The notes under the pieces were generated by a model, which was not told the DNA's origin, ran no database searches, and was given only the letters and a program-made list of their open reading frames with translations. Both the position numbers and the translations under genes were made by a program. From a virus: 27,292 nt of DNA. Below are positions 19,939 to 26,899 of the stretch, in pieces (the stretch's first letter is position 1; every line of letters begins with the position of its first letter). Location: IMG/VR virus record IMGVR_UViG_3300050015_000136, positions 1-27,292 of that record. One strand, 5' to 3'.

Positions 19939-20142
19939 TCAAAATAAAACATTTTCAATTGTTAGTGTTAGAGTTTCTAATTCTGAATCAATTTCATCAA
20001 CTGCCATTTTACCAATTGATTCTGCTCCTAAAAAGTATTCTCTCCTAATACGTGCAATTTCTGCCTTAAGTAAATAAAAAGTTTCACGATAGGTATTATT
20101 TTCATCTACTACTTCAAGTGATTCCGTTAATTCTCTTGCCAT
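19939..20142 (-). CDS. Small helical protein (67 aa)
   Basis: MARELTESLEVVDENNTYRE, then a helix AEIARIRREYFLGAESIGK and an acidic end. I chose ATG 20142, one base after the stop of the upstream gene, with AGGCAG about 10 nt upstream. Function unknown. Confidence 0.6.
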   Translation of the reverse strand: MARELTESLEVVDENNTYRETFYLLKAEIARIRREYFLGAESIGKMAVDEIDSELETLTLTIENVLF

Positions 20143-20143
20143 G

Positions 20144-20794
20144 TTAATATTTCTGCCTAAAATTTTCAAACCAACATTTATATTCTACCGGTGGTCGATT
20201 ACTTAGTTCTACCAAAGTTTCTTTATTAGTACCAGTTTTTAATTTTGGTAAAACATTATGTTTAAATTCTTTCTTAGAAAGTTGCCGTTTGTGTATTATA
20301 TTCCTAGTAAATGTTTTTGTCCGATAAAACAAATTTTTTTCATCAACATTTAAAAGGTAAGGATATGTATCCTCTTTTTGTTCTATTGACAAATGAAACC
20401 AACAACCATCAGTTTTCTCATAATATGAGTTATCATCCAAAGGAATTAAATCAACATTACTTTCTGGAACTGTAATATCATTCCAATAAGTGTTTCTAGT
20501 TCGTGGATTATTACAAATCAATCCAGTATCAGGATTAACATATAACCCATTTACCAGATAATATTTCCAAATATGACAATAATTAGTATATGGTTTACCA
20601 TCTTTCATCACAACATTATCAATTTCAATATACCACTTAATTCTCCGGCGCAACTCATTACCTAACTTAGTTCTAATATCAGCCAAGGAACAAAGTTCTG
20701 AATAAACTTTATTCCAAGGTTGTCCTACTCTAGATTCTATAAATTTGGCTAATGATTTTCCTAAATAATCTTTCACAGTCTTATGGTTTTGCAT
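20144..20794 (-). CDS. Conserved hypothetical protein (216 aa)
   Basis: SLAKFIESRVGQPWNKVYSE and the following LRRRIKWYIEIDNVV resemble a conserved protein of unknown function, seen in diverse bacteria and phages, with the signature 'R-V-G-x-P-W-x-K-V-Y-S-E'. A later YVNPDTGLICNNP segment fits the same family. Mostly beta with a basic C-terminus (TFTRNIIHKRQLSKKEFKHN). No catalytic motif is evident. Confidence 0.65.
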   Translation of the reverse strand: MQNHKTVKDYLGKSLAKFIESRVGQPWNKVYSELCSLADIRTKLGNELRRRIKWYIEIDNVVMKDGKPYTNYCHIWKYYLVNGLYVNPDTGLICNNPRTRNTYWNDITVPESNVDLIPLDDNSYYEKTDGCWFHLSIEQKEDTYPYLLNVDEKNLFYRTKTFTRNIIHKRQLSKKEFKHNVLPKLKTGTNKETLVELSNRPPVEYKCWFENFRQKY

Positions 20795-20805
20795 AAAATT
20801 ACCAC

Positions 20806-20967
20806 CTATGATAGAATGCGTTTTAACTTATTAAATTCTCTCCAGGTAGGCCCACGCCCACGCCTAATAATTTTTCTTAATAAATCTCTGGCTTCAATAT
20901 GTTCCTCACAACCAAATCGCAATTGTGCTCCAGAATAAAAAATCTGAACGGCTCTTTCAAGATTCAT
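20806..20967 (-). CDS. Small hypothetical protein (53 aa)
   Basis: MNLERAVQIFYSGAQLRFGC, then EEHIEARDLLRKIIRRGRGP and WREFNKLKRILS, two basic helices. The start is one base from the predicted transcription start of the promoter at 20975-21003, so it may be leaderless. It ends 11 nt before the 216-aa gene. Confidence 0.6.
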   Translation of the reverse strand: MNLERAVQIFYSGAQLRFGCEEHIEARDLLRKIIRRGRGPTWREFNKLKRILS

Positions 20968-20974
20968 ATTTTTA

Positions 20975-21003
20975 ATATTACACTATACAGTTTCGGTTGT
21001 CAA
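20975..21003 (-). promoter_or_regulatory. Sigma70-type promoter
   Basis: TTGACA (20998-21003) and TAATAT (20975-20980) with 17-nt spacing, within the last codons of the upstream gene. Confidence 0.6.
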
Positions 21004-21276
21004 CTCTTTTCGTAATGTCCAACCAGTTGACTTTTTATCATAAATTTTATCATCAGACATTTTAACAGTTTGTTCCGTTTGAATACCATCTAAAAATGCT
21101 TGGGCTCTTTGAGATAAAAATTTCTTATATGAAATCTGTTTAGGATGTCTAATCTTAGGTCCAGGATTATCTTCCTTAGCTTCTTTGACCATCTGGAAAA
21201 CTTCAGAACTAGGAGGAACCAAAGGAGCGCATACTCCTACAGATTCTCCACTTAATATATTTGTTTCGTTCACCAT
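20983..21276 (-). CDS. Hypothetical protein (97 aa)
   Basis: MVNETNILSGESVGVCAPLV, then a Pro-rich segment and a basic helix (KKFLSQRAQAFLDGIQTEQT). Two bases after the RegA stop, so part of the replication operon. No family recognised. Confidence 0.6.
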   Translation of the reverse strand: MVNETNILSGESVGVCAPLVPPSSEVFQMVKEAKEDNPGPKIRHPKQISYKKFLSQRAQAFLDGIQTEQTVKMSDDKIYDKKSTGWTLRKELTTETV

Positions 21277-21278
21277 AA

Positions 21279-21686
21279 TTATACCTGTACCTTCGGACGT
21301 CCTATATTATACTTAGGAATAAGAATCCACTTATCTTTATCTTTAAATGAAATAATCTTAATAGTATTAATAGGTGTAAGTGGCGACTTAGATTTCTCTG
21401 GATCTACCAATTCTACCAATCCCCATTCACATAATAAATTAGCAATTGTATTTCTTCTTCCTTTATCTTCCTCACTAAAATTCGTTCCTTTTCCATCTAA
21501 TGCGAAAAGTTCTTTAAAATGAAGTACGAAATAATGTCCTTGTTTATGCAAAATATGACAAGATTGGAATAGTTTCGGTTCTTTCCTAGATGCTATACCT
21601 ATACGTGTGAGGGTTTCGCGTACCTTTAAAAAATCATCAGCTTCATTTAATTTGACTTCAATCAATTCACTAATTGATAAACTCAT
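21279..21686 (-). CDS. regA: RegA translational repressor
   Basis: The 135-aa protein aligns by eye with T4 RegA over its whole length: DDFLKVRETLTRIGIA, LFQSCHILHKQGHYFVLHF, EEDKGRRNTIANLL and PKYNIGRPK match DFLKVKETLTRMGIA, LYQSCHILQKKG, EEDEVRRDSIAWLL and PKYTIGN. RegA binds AU-rich translation initiation regions of early mRNAs such as gene 44, 45 and 62 and its own, repressing them. I chose ATG 21686 since AAGGAG, inside the end of gene 62, lies 8 nt upstream; a TTG at 21692 overlapping the gene 62 stop is the alternative. The N-terminal six residues are additional to T4. Confidence 0.95.
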   Translation of the reverse strand: MSLSISELIEVKLNEADDFLKVRETLTRIGIASRKEPKLFQSCHILHKQGHYFVLHFKELFALDGKGTNFSEEDKGRRNTIANLLCEWGLVELVDPEKSKSPLTPINTIKIISFKDKDKWILIPKYNIGRPKVQV

Positions 21687-21688
21687 TA

Positions 21689-22111
21689 TCAATTCTCCTT
21701 AGTTTTCTTTTTGCTGATTCCACCTTTGTTGAATCTAGCCTTAATATATTCTATATCTTCAGGAGAAAGTATACCTAAGGCCTTTTGAGCCTTTTTAGTA
21801 TTATAACCATAATACTGCTTCACTATCTCCAAATGCTCTGGATTTTCCATTTTCATACCCTTTGCATACCTAGACCTTTGCGGTATACCATTAAGATAAA
21901 ACAAATATTGAGGTTTACCATCTAAGGAAGACCTCATATTCATTTCCTGGGAAAAGAAAATTGTATCAGGAAAATAACTTAAGCATCTGTTTATTATATA
22001 TGCTAATTTCTTAGCGTCTTTTTCCACTATTTGTGGATCGGTTTCAGGATCCTTAAATAGATTATTCTTATTCTTATGTATTGAATTTAAAAATTGTCCC
22101 AAATCAGGCAT
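21689..22111 (-). CDS. 62: Clamp loader small subunit (gp62)
   Basis: A 140-aa counterpart of T4 gp62 (187 aa), smaller and diverged. KLAYIINRCLSYFPDTIFFS matches the 'A-L-S-Q-F-P' region of the T4 protein; QYLFYLNGIPQRSRYAKGMK matches the 'Y-L-x-x-x-x-P-R-G-K-R-Y-G-K' loop. EHLEIVKQYYGYNTKKAQKA and a basic tail end the protein. With gp44 it forms the 4:1 clamp loader that opens gp45. Position between gene 44 and regA is as in T4. The frame overlaps the 64-aa gene start by 8 nt. Confidence 0.85.
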   Translation of the reverse strand: MPDLGQFLNSIHKNKNNLFKDPETDPQIVEKDAKKLAYIINRCLSYFPDTIFFSQEMNMRSSLDGKPQYLFYLNGIPQRSRYAKGMKMENPEHLEIVKQYYGYNTKKAQKALGILSPEDIEYIKARFNKGGISKKKTKEN

Positions 22112-22298
22112 TGTATTGATACTTACCGTCTTTGGTTAAAACTAGAGTGCCATCAAGATAAGGAATTTCAATTTGAGGAACATTACTATCACCTGTATTT
22201 GGATCATATCTATGTCCGTAAACAGTAAATTCAAGTTCCTCTCTTAACATATGTTCAATCAAAGCCAAAAAACTATCCTTTTCTTTTTTAATACTCAT
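22104..22298 (-). CDS. Hypothetical protein (64 aa)
   Basis: A Lys-rich helix (KEKDSFLALIEHMLREELEF) followed by beta sequence ending in VLTKDGKYQYNA. Inserted between genes 44 and 62 relative to the T4 order. No family recognised. Confidence 0.6.
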   Translation of the reverse strand: MSIKKEKDSFLALIEHMLREELEFTVYGHRYDPNTGDSNVPQIEIPYLDGTLVLTKDGKYQYNA

Positions 22299-22307
22299 AA
22301 TATTCTC

Positions 22308-22490
22308 CTATTGTTCTGTCCACGAAATTGCATCGGCCCGACCACGAAATACTTCCCAGGCATCTTTAAGTCTTATGAATGAAAATAAAGAACCCTTATT
22401 AAATGGTATGGGTCTGCAAGGTACATATTTACCTTTAATACAAGCACCATTATGCAGCGCTATTTCCATTACATCTTCTACTCTATACAT
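22308..22490 (-). CDS. Hypothetical protein (60 aa)
   Basis: MYRVEDVMEIALHNGACIKG with a 'C-I-K-G...C-R-P-I-P' section and a C-terminal helix (KDAWEVFRGRADAISW). It starts 13 nt inside the 36-aa ORF. Function unknown. Confidence 0.6.
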   Translation of the reverse strand: MYRVEDVMEIALHNGACIKGKYVPCRPIPFNKGSLFSFIRLKDAWEVFRGRADAISWTEQ

Positions 22491-22588
22491 TTAAAATTTC
22501 CTCGAAATTTCTTATATGCCGGTCCCAAAACAACTAAAAATCCAAATTTTTGGTTCGTTATATCTTTAACGTGTTTGGTTAAGATCAT
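22478..22588 (-). CDS. 36-aa ORF resembling the start of an AP2/HNH-type endonuclease domain
   Basis: ATG overlaps the gene 44 stop (ATGA). HVKDITNQKFGFLVVLGPAY recalls the 'D-L-T-G-Q-x-F-G-R-L-x-V' motif that opens many phage HNH/AP2 homing endonucleases, and the frame soon ends at 'NFKCIE'. It may be a truncated remnant or a small independent protein. Confidence 0.4.
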   Translation of the reverse strand: MILTKHVKDITNQKFGFLVVLGPAYKKFRGNFKCIE

Positions 22589-23532
22589 AGAAATTTTATA
22601 TCCTCGGCCATTAATCTAGTTAAAAAACACAATAGACAAATTTCCTGATCTAGACTTCTTCCCGCTTGGTCAATCGCATCACCAAGATATAAAACAAATT
22701 CGGGAATATTTTCTTTTAAAATAATTCCATGCATTGCATCAAATAATTGTCTGTAAATTCTAGTTGGTTCATTATCTGTATTATCTGCTACCCACCGGCG
22801 TACCTTAGTGAAATCCTTTACCTTCATCGCTTCAATTAAAGATTTAATAGGAACTTCAGATAGGTTTTCTAAAATACCACTATCAATTTTACCGACAATA
22901 GCATATTTCTGTAAAGTGCCTAACGTTTCTCTAAAATCTGGAAAAAACTTAATAATAATTTGTGCTAACACTTTTTCATCAAATGGTATATTTTCCTTCT
23001 TTAAGATTTCAGATACTCTCTTGTGCATCTTTTTCGCCATTATTGGTTTGTCTTCCTTAGTAGGTTTAAATTCAATAATGGGACATCTAGAATGTAGCGC
23101 TTCAATAATTTGATTCTTAAAATTACATGTTAATATAAAAGAACAATTGCTAGAAAATTCTTCAATAAAACCTCGTAATGCCTGTTGTGTGGTAGATGTT
23201 AATCCATCAGCCTCGTCTAAGATGGCAACTTTTCTACCACCTGTCATGGACACTGTAGATGCGAATGTCCTAATATCAGTTCTCAAGGTATCAATATTAC
23301 CATTTTCAGAACAATTAACATAAAACCAATCAGCATCTAATTCCTCTGATAAGGCTTTAGCAATCGTTGTTTTTCCAATACCAGGACCACCTGATAATGT
23401 CATATTTGGCAATACAGATTTATCAACATAAGATTGAAAAATTTTCCCTAAATTTTCAGGGAGAACACAATCTTTAACAGTATGTGGTCTGTATTTCTCC
23501 ACCCAAATAATTTGGTCTCGTATCACTCGCAT
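22585..23532 (-). CDS. 44: Clamp loader AAA+ subunit (gp44)
   Basis: The 315-aa protein has WVEKYRPHTVKDCVLP near the N-terminus as in T4 gp44, Walker A GGPGIGKTT (48-56), Walker B ILDEADGL with DEAD at 106-109, and the sensor/arginine finger SRC (148-150). It hydrolyses ATP in the gp44/62 complex that loads gp45. GAGGA sits one base before the ATG at 23532 but 7 nt before a GTG two codons further in, so translation may begin at 23526 instead. Its own RegA control is expected from T4 but not shown here. Confidence 0.95.
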   Translation of the reverse strand: MRVIRDQIIWVEKYRPHTVKDCVLPENLGKIFQSYVDKSVLPNMTLSGGPGIGKTTIAKALSEELDADWFYVNCSENGNIDTLRTDIRTFASTVSMTGGRKVAILDEADGLTSTTQQALRGFIEEFSSNCSFILTCNFKNQIIEALHSRCPIIEFKPTKEDKPIMAKKMHKRVSEILKKENIPFDEKVLAQIIIKFFPDFRETLGTLQKYAIVGKIDSGILENLSEVPIKSLIEAMKVKDFTKVRRWVADNTDNEPTRIYRQLFDAMHGIILKENIPEFVLYLGDAIDQAGRSLDQEICLLCFLTRLMAEDIKFL

Positions 23533-23568
23533 TTCCTCAATTTATAATTCACGAATCATATTCACCTT

Positions 23569-23844
23569 TTATTGCGGAATAACTTCTAATTTTGTGCCTC
23601 TATTTTGACCACTGTAAAATGTACGCTGTAAACAGGTCCCACAAGTAGCAGCGTAATACTTTGGTAATCTTACCATCTGCTGACTATGGATCAATTCAAG
23701 AAACTTACGTATATCAAATGGATACACATTATTCTTATCATCTTTTTGTTCTGTATTGATTGCAAGAAAATTAATCATCTTTCGTGGTTTAGCACAATGT
23801 TGACAATGTAATTTGGTATGCGGCCTATTATTAGACTTTGGCAT
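23569..23844 (-). CDS. Zinc-binding hypothetical protein (91 aa)
   Basis: C-x2-C (LHCQHCAK) near residue 14 and a second C-x2-C (ATCGTCLQR) near residue 69 form a likely split zinc ribbon. The middle (IRKFLELIHSQQMVRLPKYY) is helical. Overlaps the next upstream gene by 14 nt, inside the clamp operon. Confidence 0.6.
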   Translation of the reverse strand: MPKSNNRPHTKLHCQHCAKPRKMINFLAINTEQKDDKNNVYPFDIRKFLELIHSQQMVRLPKYYAATCGTCLQRTFYSGQNRGTKLEVIPQ

Positions 23845-24097
23845 TTTCCACCGTTAATGTAGCTTTAAGTTCTATAAAGTTTTCTACATTATCAAAATTA
23901 TTGTCAGATACTCTATTACAAAATGGAACTGGGTTTTCAACTAGTCCACCATCTAAACGAAACGTACCAACACAAGTTATAATAAATATTCCATTTATAC
24001 CTTTAAGTATTCCAGAAAATACTGTTCCGTATTTAACCGAACCTAAATTTTGAGTTGGAAAACCCCTTTTCCCAGTTTTAAACTTAATTTCAATCAT
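23831..24097 (-). CDS. Small beta protein (88 aa), family shared with two others
   Basis: NLGSVKYGTVFSGILKGING and FIITCVGTFRLDGGL give the clearest version of the 'G-T-x-F-x-G-I' pattern shared with 16673-16921 and 18452-18709. Two bases downstream of the clamp gene. Function unknown. Confidence 0.65.
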   Translation of the reverse strand: MIEIKFKTGKRGFPTQNLGSVKYGTVFSGILKGINGIFIITCVGTFRLDGGLVENPVPFCNRVSDNNFDNVENFIELKATLTVENAKV

Positions 24098-24099
24098 AA

Positions 24100-24825
24100 T
24101 TAATCTCCATATTTAGATGAATTAGCTTCTAAAACAATATGATATGTAATGGGTGAATCCATATGTTTAAAACGGCTCAATCCCGCCTTACATACAGAAA
24201 CATCATAATTACCAGGAATCAACTTCAAATATTCAATCTTCCATACAAATGAAAATGGTGTTTTATCTGGTGCCTCACCGATTGGTAAACTTGTTGTATT
24301 TGTACTTGAATTCTTACTATCCATTGTCACTAAGGTTAATTGTTTACCGTCACTTTCTAATGCTAACTCTGGAGTACCTAATGTACGTGCCATGTTAGTG
24401 ATTTGACGGAAAGATGCCTCAGTTAATTTTAAATTAACTTCAGTACTTGGTAATTCAACCTTCTTAGTGGGATCTGGAACATATGCTAATGCTTCATCAC
24501 CATAATGATACTTAACAGATAAACCACCTTCTGCGTTAGAAATTCTAACATAATCATCAGATTCATCAAAAACCAATTCAGGCTTCTCTAACTGAGTCAA
24601 TACTGCCAAGAATGGGTTAAGATCATAGATAGTAAATCTTTTTGGAAATGATTCTGCAACTCCAGCTTCCAAATATGTATGCTTTTTAACAGAACGTGTA
24701 ATAAGTGTACTACCTTGTGGGAATAAGAGAGTTTGATTGATTAATGCCGCATTCTTTAGAATATCAAGTGTCGCTGGACTAATCGTTGTTTTTGTTGCCT
24801 TCGCCTTAGCTTCTTTAGCTTTCAT
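24100..24825 (-). CDS. 45: Sliding clamp (gp45)
   Basis: The 241-aa protein matches T4 gp45 (228 aa) in order: SPATLDILKNAALIN at the N-terminus, RFTIYDLNPFLAVL (T4 VAIYDLNGFLGIL), QITNMARTLG, EYLKLIPGNYDVSVCKAG (T4 MKMQPGNYKLLLWAKG) and YHIVLEANS at the end. It forms the trimeric ring that tethers the polymerase and activates T4 late transcription with gp33/gp55. A basic N-terminal extension of about a dozen residues (KAKEAKAKATK) is not in T4. Confidence 0.95.
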   Translation of the reverse strand: MKAKEAKAKATKTTISPATLDILKNAALINQTLLFPQGSTLITRSVKKHTYLEAGVAESFPKRFTIYDLNPFLAVLTQLEKPELVFDESDDYVRISNAEGGLSVKYHYGDEALAYVPDPTKKVELPSTEVNLKLTEASFRQITNMARTLGTPELALESDGKQLTLVTMDSKNSSTNTTSLPIGEAPDKTPFSFVWKIEYLKLIPGNYDVSVCKAGLSRFKHMDSPITYHIVLEANSSKYGD

Positions 24826-24838
24826 TATTATTTTTCCT

Positions 24839-25279
24839 TTATGGTACTATAATATTAGATTTAGAAACAGAATTTTCTAATTCATTCTGTCTCTCTAATA
24901 AAAATCTCATTTTTAATGCACTATCTAAAATAGTTACATAAATTTGTGTCAAACCACTTTTGAATATTTCAGAATCCTGAGTAACTACCTTAGTTTTCTG
25001 TTCGTGTTCATAAACGGCTTGCCTTGCATAAACTACTCCATCTAATAATTCCTCATATGCGTCTTTAATGGCATTTCTACCATTGAAAGGCTGCAAACGA
25101 ACCTTATATTTTTCAAACCCAAATGTATCGCGGGCTCTTATATCTGAAATTAAAAGATTATGAATTTTTTCTTGTAATGGATGAATGATCTTTGGATGTT
25201 CAATATCTTGAAGGACTAAATCCCATACAGCAGGATACTCACTCGGCGTAGGATCCGGTTCTTTTTCCCAACTACTCAT
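24839..25279 (-). CDS. Conserved hypothetical helical protein (146 aa)
   Basis: IRARDTFGFEKYKVRLQPFN and AIKDAYEELLDGVVYARQAV resemble a widespread protein type with 'F-G-x-x-K-Y-G-x-x-L-Q-P-x-N-G-R-x-A' and 'D-A-Y-E-E-L-L-D-x-x-V-Y-x-R', possibly related to MazG-like NTP pyrophosphohydrolases by its E-x-x-x-D helix, though this is not certain. AGAGGTG precedes the ATG and a strong promoter lies 35-63 nt upstream. Confidence 0.65.
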   Translation of the reverse strand: MSSWEKEPDPTPSEYPAVWDLVLQDIEHPKIIHPLQEKIHNLLISDIRARDTFGFEKYKVRLQPFNGRNAIKDAYEELLDGVVYARQAVYEHEQKTKVVTQDSEIFKSGLTQIYVTILDSALKMRFLLERQNELENSVSKSNIIVP

Positions 25280-25313
25280 TAATTATTTCACCTCTGAAAT
25301 TGTGTATAATTCT

Positions 25314-25342
25314 ATTATAACATAAAATCATACAATTGTCAA
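25314..25342 (-). promoter_or_regulatory. Sigma70-type promoter for the clamp operon
   Basis: TTGACA (25337-25342) and TATAAT (25314-25319) with 17-nt spacing. It drives the 146-aa gene and probably genes 45, 44, 62 and regA. Confidence 0.85.
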
Positions 25343-26257
25343 CTACCATGGAACTTTATTAGTTTTGGTTGCCTGTTGTTCTGCCGGATGTTCGTCTGAT
25401 CCGTCTACGGCATTATCATCAATTTTCAAATATACATCCAAAAAACTAGCTTGAGTATTAATATCAAACCCACCAATATTATCCTTGATAGCTTTTACTC
25501 GGTTTCTACCAAAAATTGCGTATGTTTTAACAATATAAACTAATTTACCCGTACTGATAGTTTCATCTACCCCACCACCAGCTTTTGTTTTTCTAATATT
25601 TTCAGCCCATTGACATAACTTCTCCACAAAATCTGGAGATTCAATGTTTAAAAGTTTTAGATTTTTCTTAAGGATTAATTCTTCAGTTTTCTTATCTGGA
25701 TAATCTTGAGTATATGTTATTGGAAAGCGTTCTAACATGGCACCATTTAATAAATTAGCACCTTTATACTTACCTTCATCATCACCACGGCCTTTTGTAT
25801 TTGCTGTGGCAATAATATTAAATCCTTTATTAGGTTTAACCCATCTATTAATTTTCTTAATATAGATGCCAGTTCCCTCTAATATAGGTTGCAGACATAG
25901 GACTTTATCTGATGCTAGATCCAATTCATCTAATAGTAATTTTGCACCACTAGGATCTTCAGCGGCTTTAATAACAGGACCATCTTCCCAGATTGTATTT
26001 CCATCAATCAACTTATATGAGCCTAAAAGGTCACTTTCATCAGTCTCAACTGTAATATTAACTCTATATAAATTTTTACCTAACTCTGCACATATCTGTT
26101 GAGGTATTAATGTTTTTCCTGATCTAGATGGTCCTGTTAAAAATATGGGTAAAAATACCCCACTTTCCATAATTGTCTTAACATCAGAATATGAACCATA
26201 AGGAACAAAAGTTTCATCCTTCAAAGGTATCATACCTAAATTTTGTTCCTTTTTCAT
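25343..26257 (-). CDS. MoxR/CobS-like AAA+ ATPase
   Basis: The 304-aa protein has Walker A GPSRSGKT (42-49), Walker B AKLLLDELDLA (DELD 110-113), NIIATANTKGRGD (sensor 1) and GAMLERFPITY with the arginine. These features are those of the AAA_5/CobS group, which usually works with a vWA partner to remodel protein complexes. The vWA-like protein at the right window edge is the likely partner, with two small genes in between. Phage homologues are common in T4-like genomes but their target is unknown. Confidence 0.85.
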   Translation of the reverse strand: MKKEQNLGMIPLKDETFVPYGSYSDVKTIMESGVFLPIFLTGPSRSGKTLIPQQICAELGKNLYRVNITVETDESDLLGSYKLIDGNTIWEDGPVIKAAEDPSGAKLLLDELDLASDKVLCLQPILEGTGIYIKKINRWVKPNKGFNIIATANTKGRGDDEGKYKGANLLNGAMLERFPITYTQDYPDKKTEELILKKNLKLLNIESPDFVEKLCQWAENIRKTKAGGGVDETISTGKLVYIVKTYAIFGRNRVKAIKDNIGGFDINTQASFLDVYLKIDDNAVDGSDEHPAEQQATKTNKVPW

Positions 26258-26259
26258 GA

Positions 26260-26643
26260 TTATTTAATACTAAAAGTTTCATCTACCTTCTGGATTATTT
26301 CTTGAATGTTAACGGTCTCATTTGGAGTAAGTATAGGTAATGACACCTTAACACCTTTTTTCTTTTTCTTAGTTTTTACCTTTTCCTTAAAAGCTACAAC
26401 AGGTAATTTAATTAATGAACTGAGATCATAACGTCCACGCTTATTCTTATTGCGAAGCTTTAAGTTACGTAAAATCCAACAAGGTAAATAGGCTCTATTG
26501 GAAATTTCTTCCCCAACAGCCGTCAGTTCCGACAATTTAATATTTGTAGGATCTTCAAACTTTGCTACTAATTGATCCAAGAATAATTTTTGGTCAGTTG
26601 TAAGACTTCTTGGTTGGTTTGGGTTTTCCGGTGTTTTCGACAT
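26260..26643 (-). CDS. Hypothetical protein with Lys-rich region (127 aa)
   Basis: LTTDQKLFLDQLVAKFEDPT, then LPCWILRNLKLRNKNKRGRY and a patch of Lys (KVKTKKKKKGVK) before an IQEIIQKVDETF helix. A nucleic-acid binding role is conceivable from the basic central third. It shares one base with the next gene. Confidence 0.65.
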   Translation of the reverse strand: MSKTPENPNQPRSLTTDQKLFLDQLVAKFEDPTNIKLSELTAVGEEISNRAYLPCWILRNLKLRNKNKRGRYDLSSLIKLPVVAFKEKVKTKKKKKGVKVSLPILTPNETVNIQEIIQKVDETFSIK

Positions 26644-26852
26644 TAATTACCTTTCTTAGGAGCATTTGGAACAAAAGCCATACTAAGTTTTCCTTTAGCC
26701 ACTTCTACAATTTTGACTTGAATTACTACGTCATCTTCGTCAAGTTCAAACTGATTTAAATCACAATAACAAGTAATATAATATCCATCAGGCATTTTAC
26801 TTTCCAAATCAACTGCTCTCACATAATACGTTCGTTCTTTTTTAGTTGCCAT
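26643..26852 (-). CDS. Hypothetical protein (69 aa)
   Basis: MATKKERTYYVRAVDLESKM with beta-rich continuation (DDVVIQVKIVEVAKGKLSM). I chose ATG 26852, preceded by AGAGAG. First gene behind the promoter at 26871-26899. Confidence 0.65.
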   Translation of the reverse strand: MATKKERTYYVRAVDLESKMPDGYYITCYCDLNQFELDEDDVVIQVKIVEVAKGKLSMAFVPNAPKKGN

Positions 26853-26870
26853 AATTTTCTCTCTATTTTT

Positions 26871-26899
26871 ATTATACAATATAATTCTTTTGTTGTCAA
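26871..26899 (-). promoter_or_regulatory. Sigma70-type promoter for the AAA+ operon
   Basis: TTGACA (26894-26899) and TATAAT (26871-26876) with 17-nt spacing, immediately behind the vWA-like gene's stop. Confidence 0.82.
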
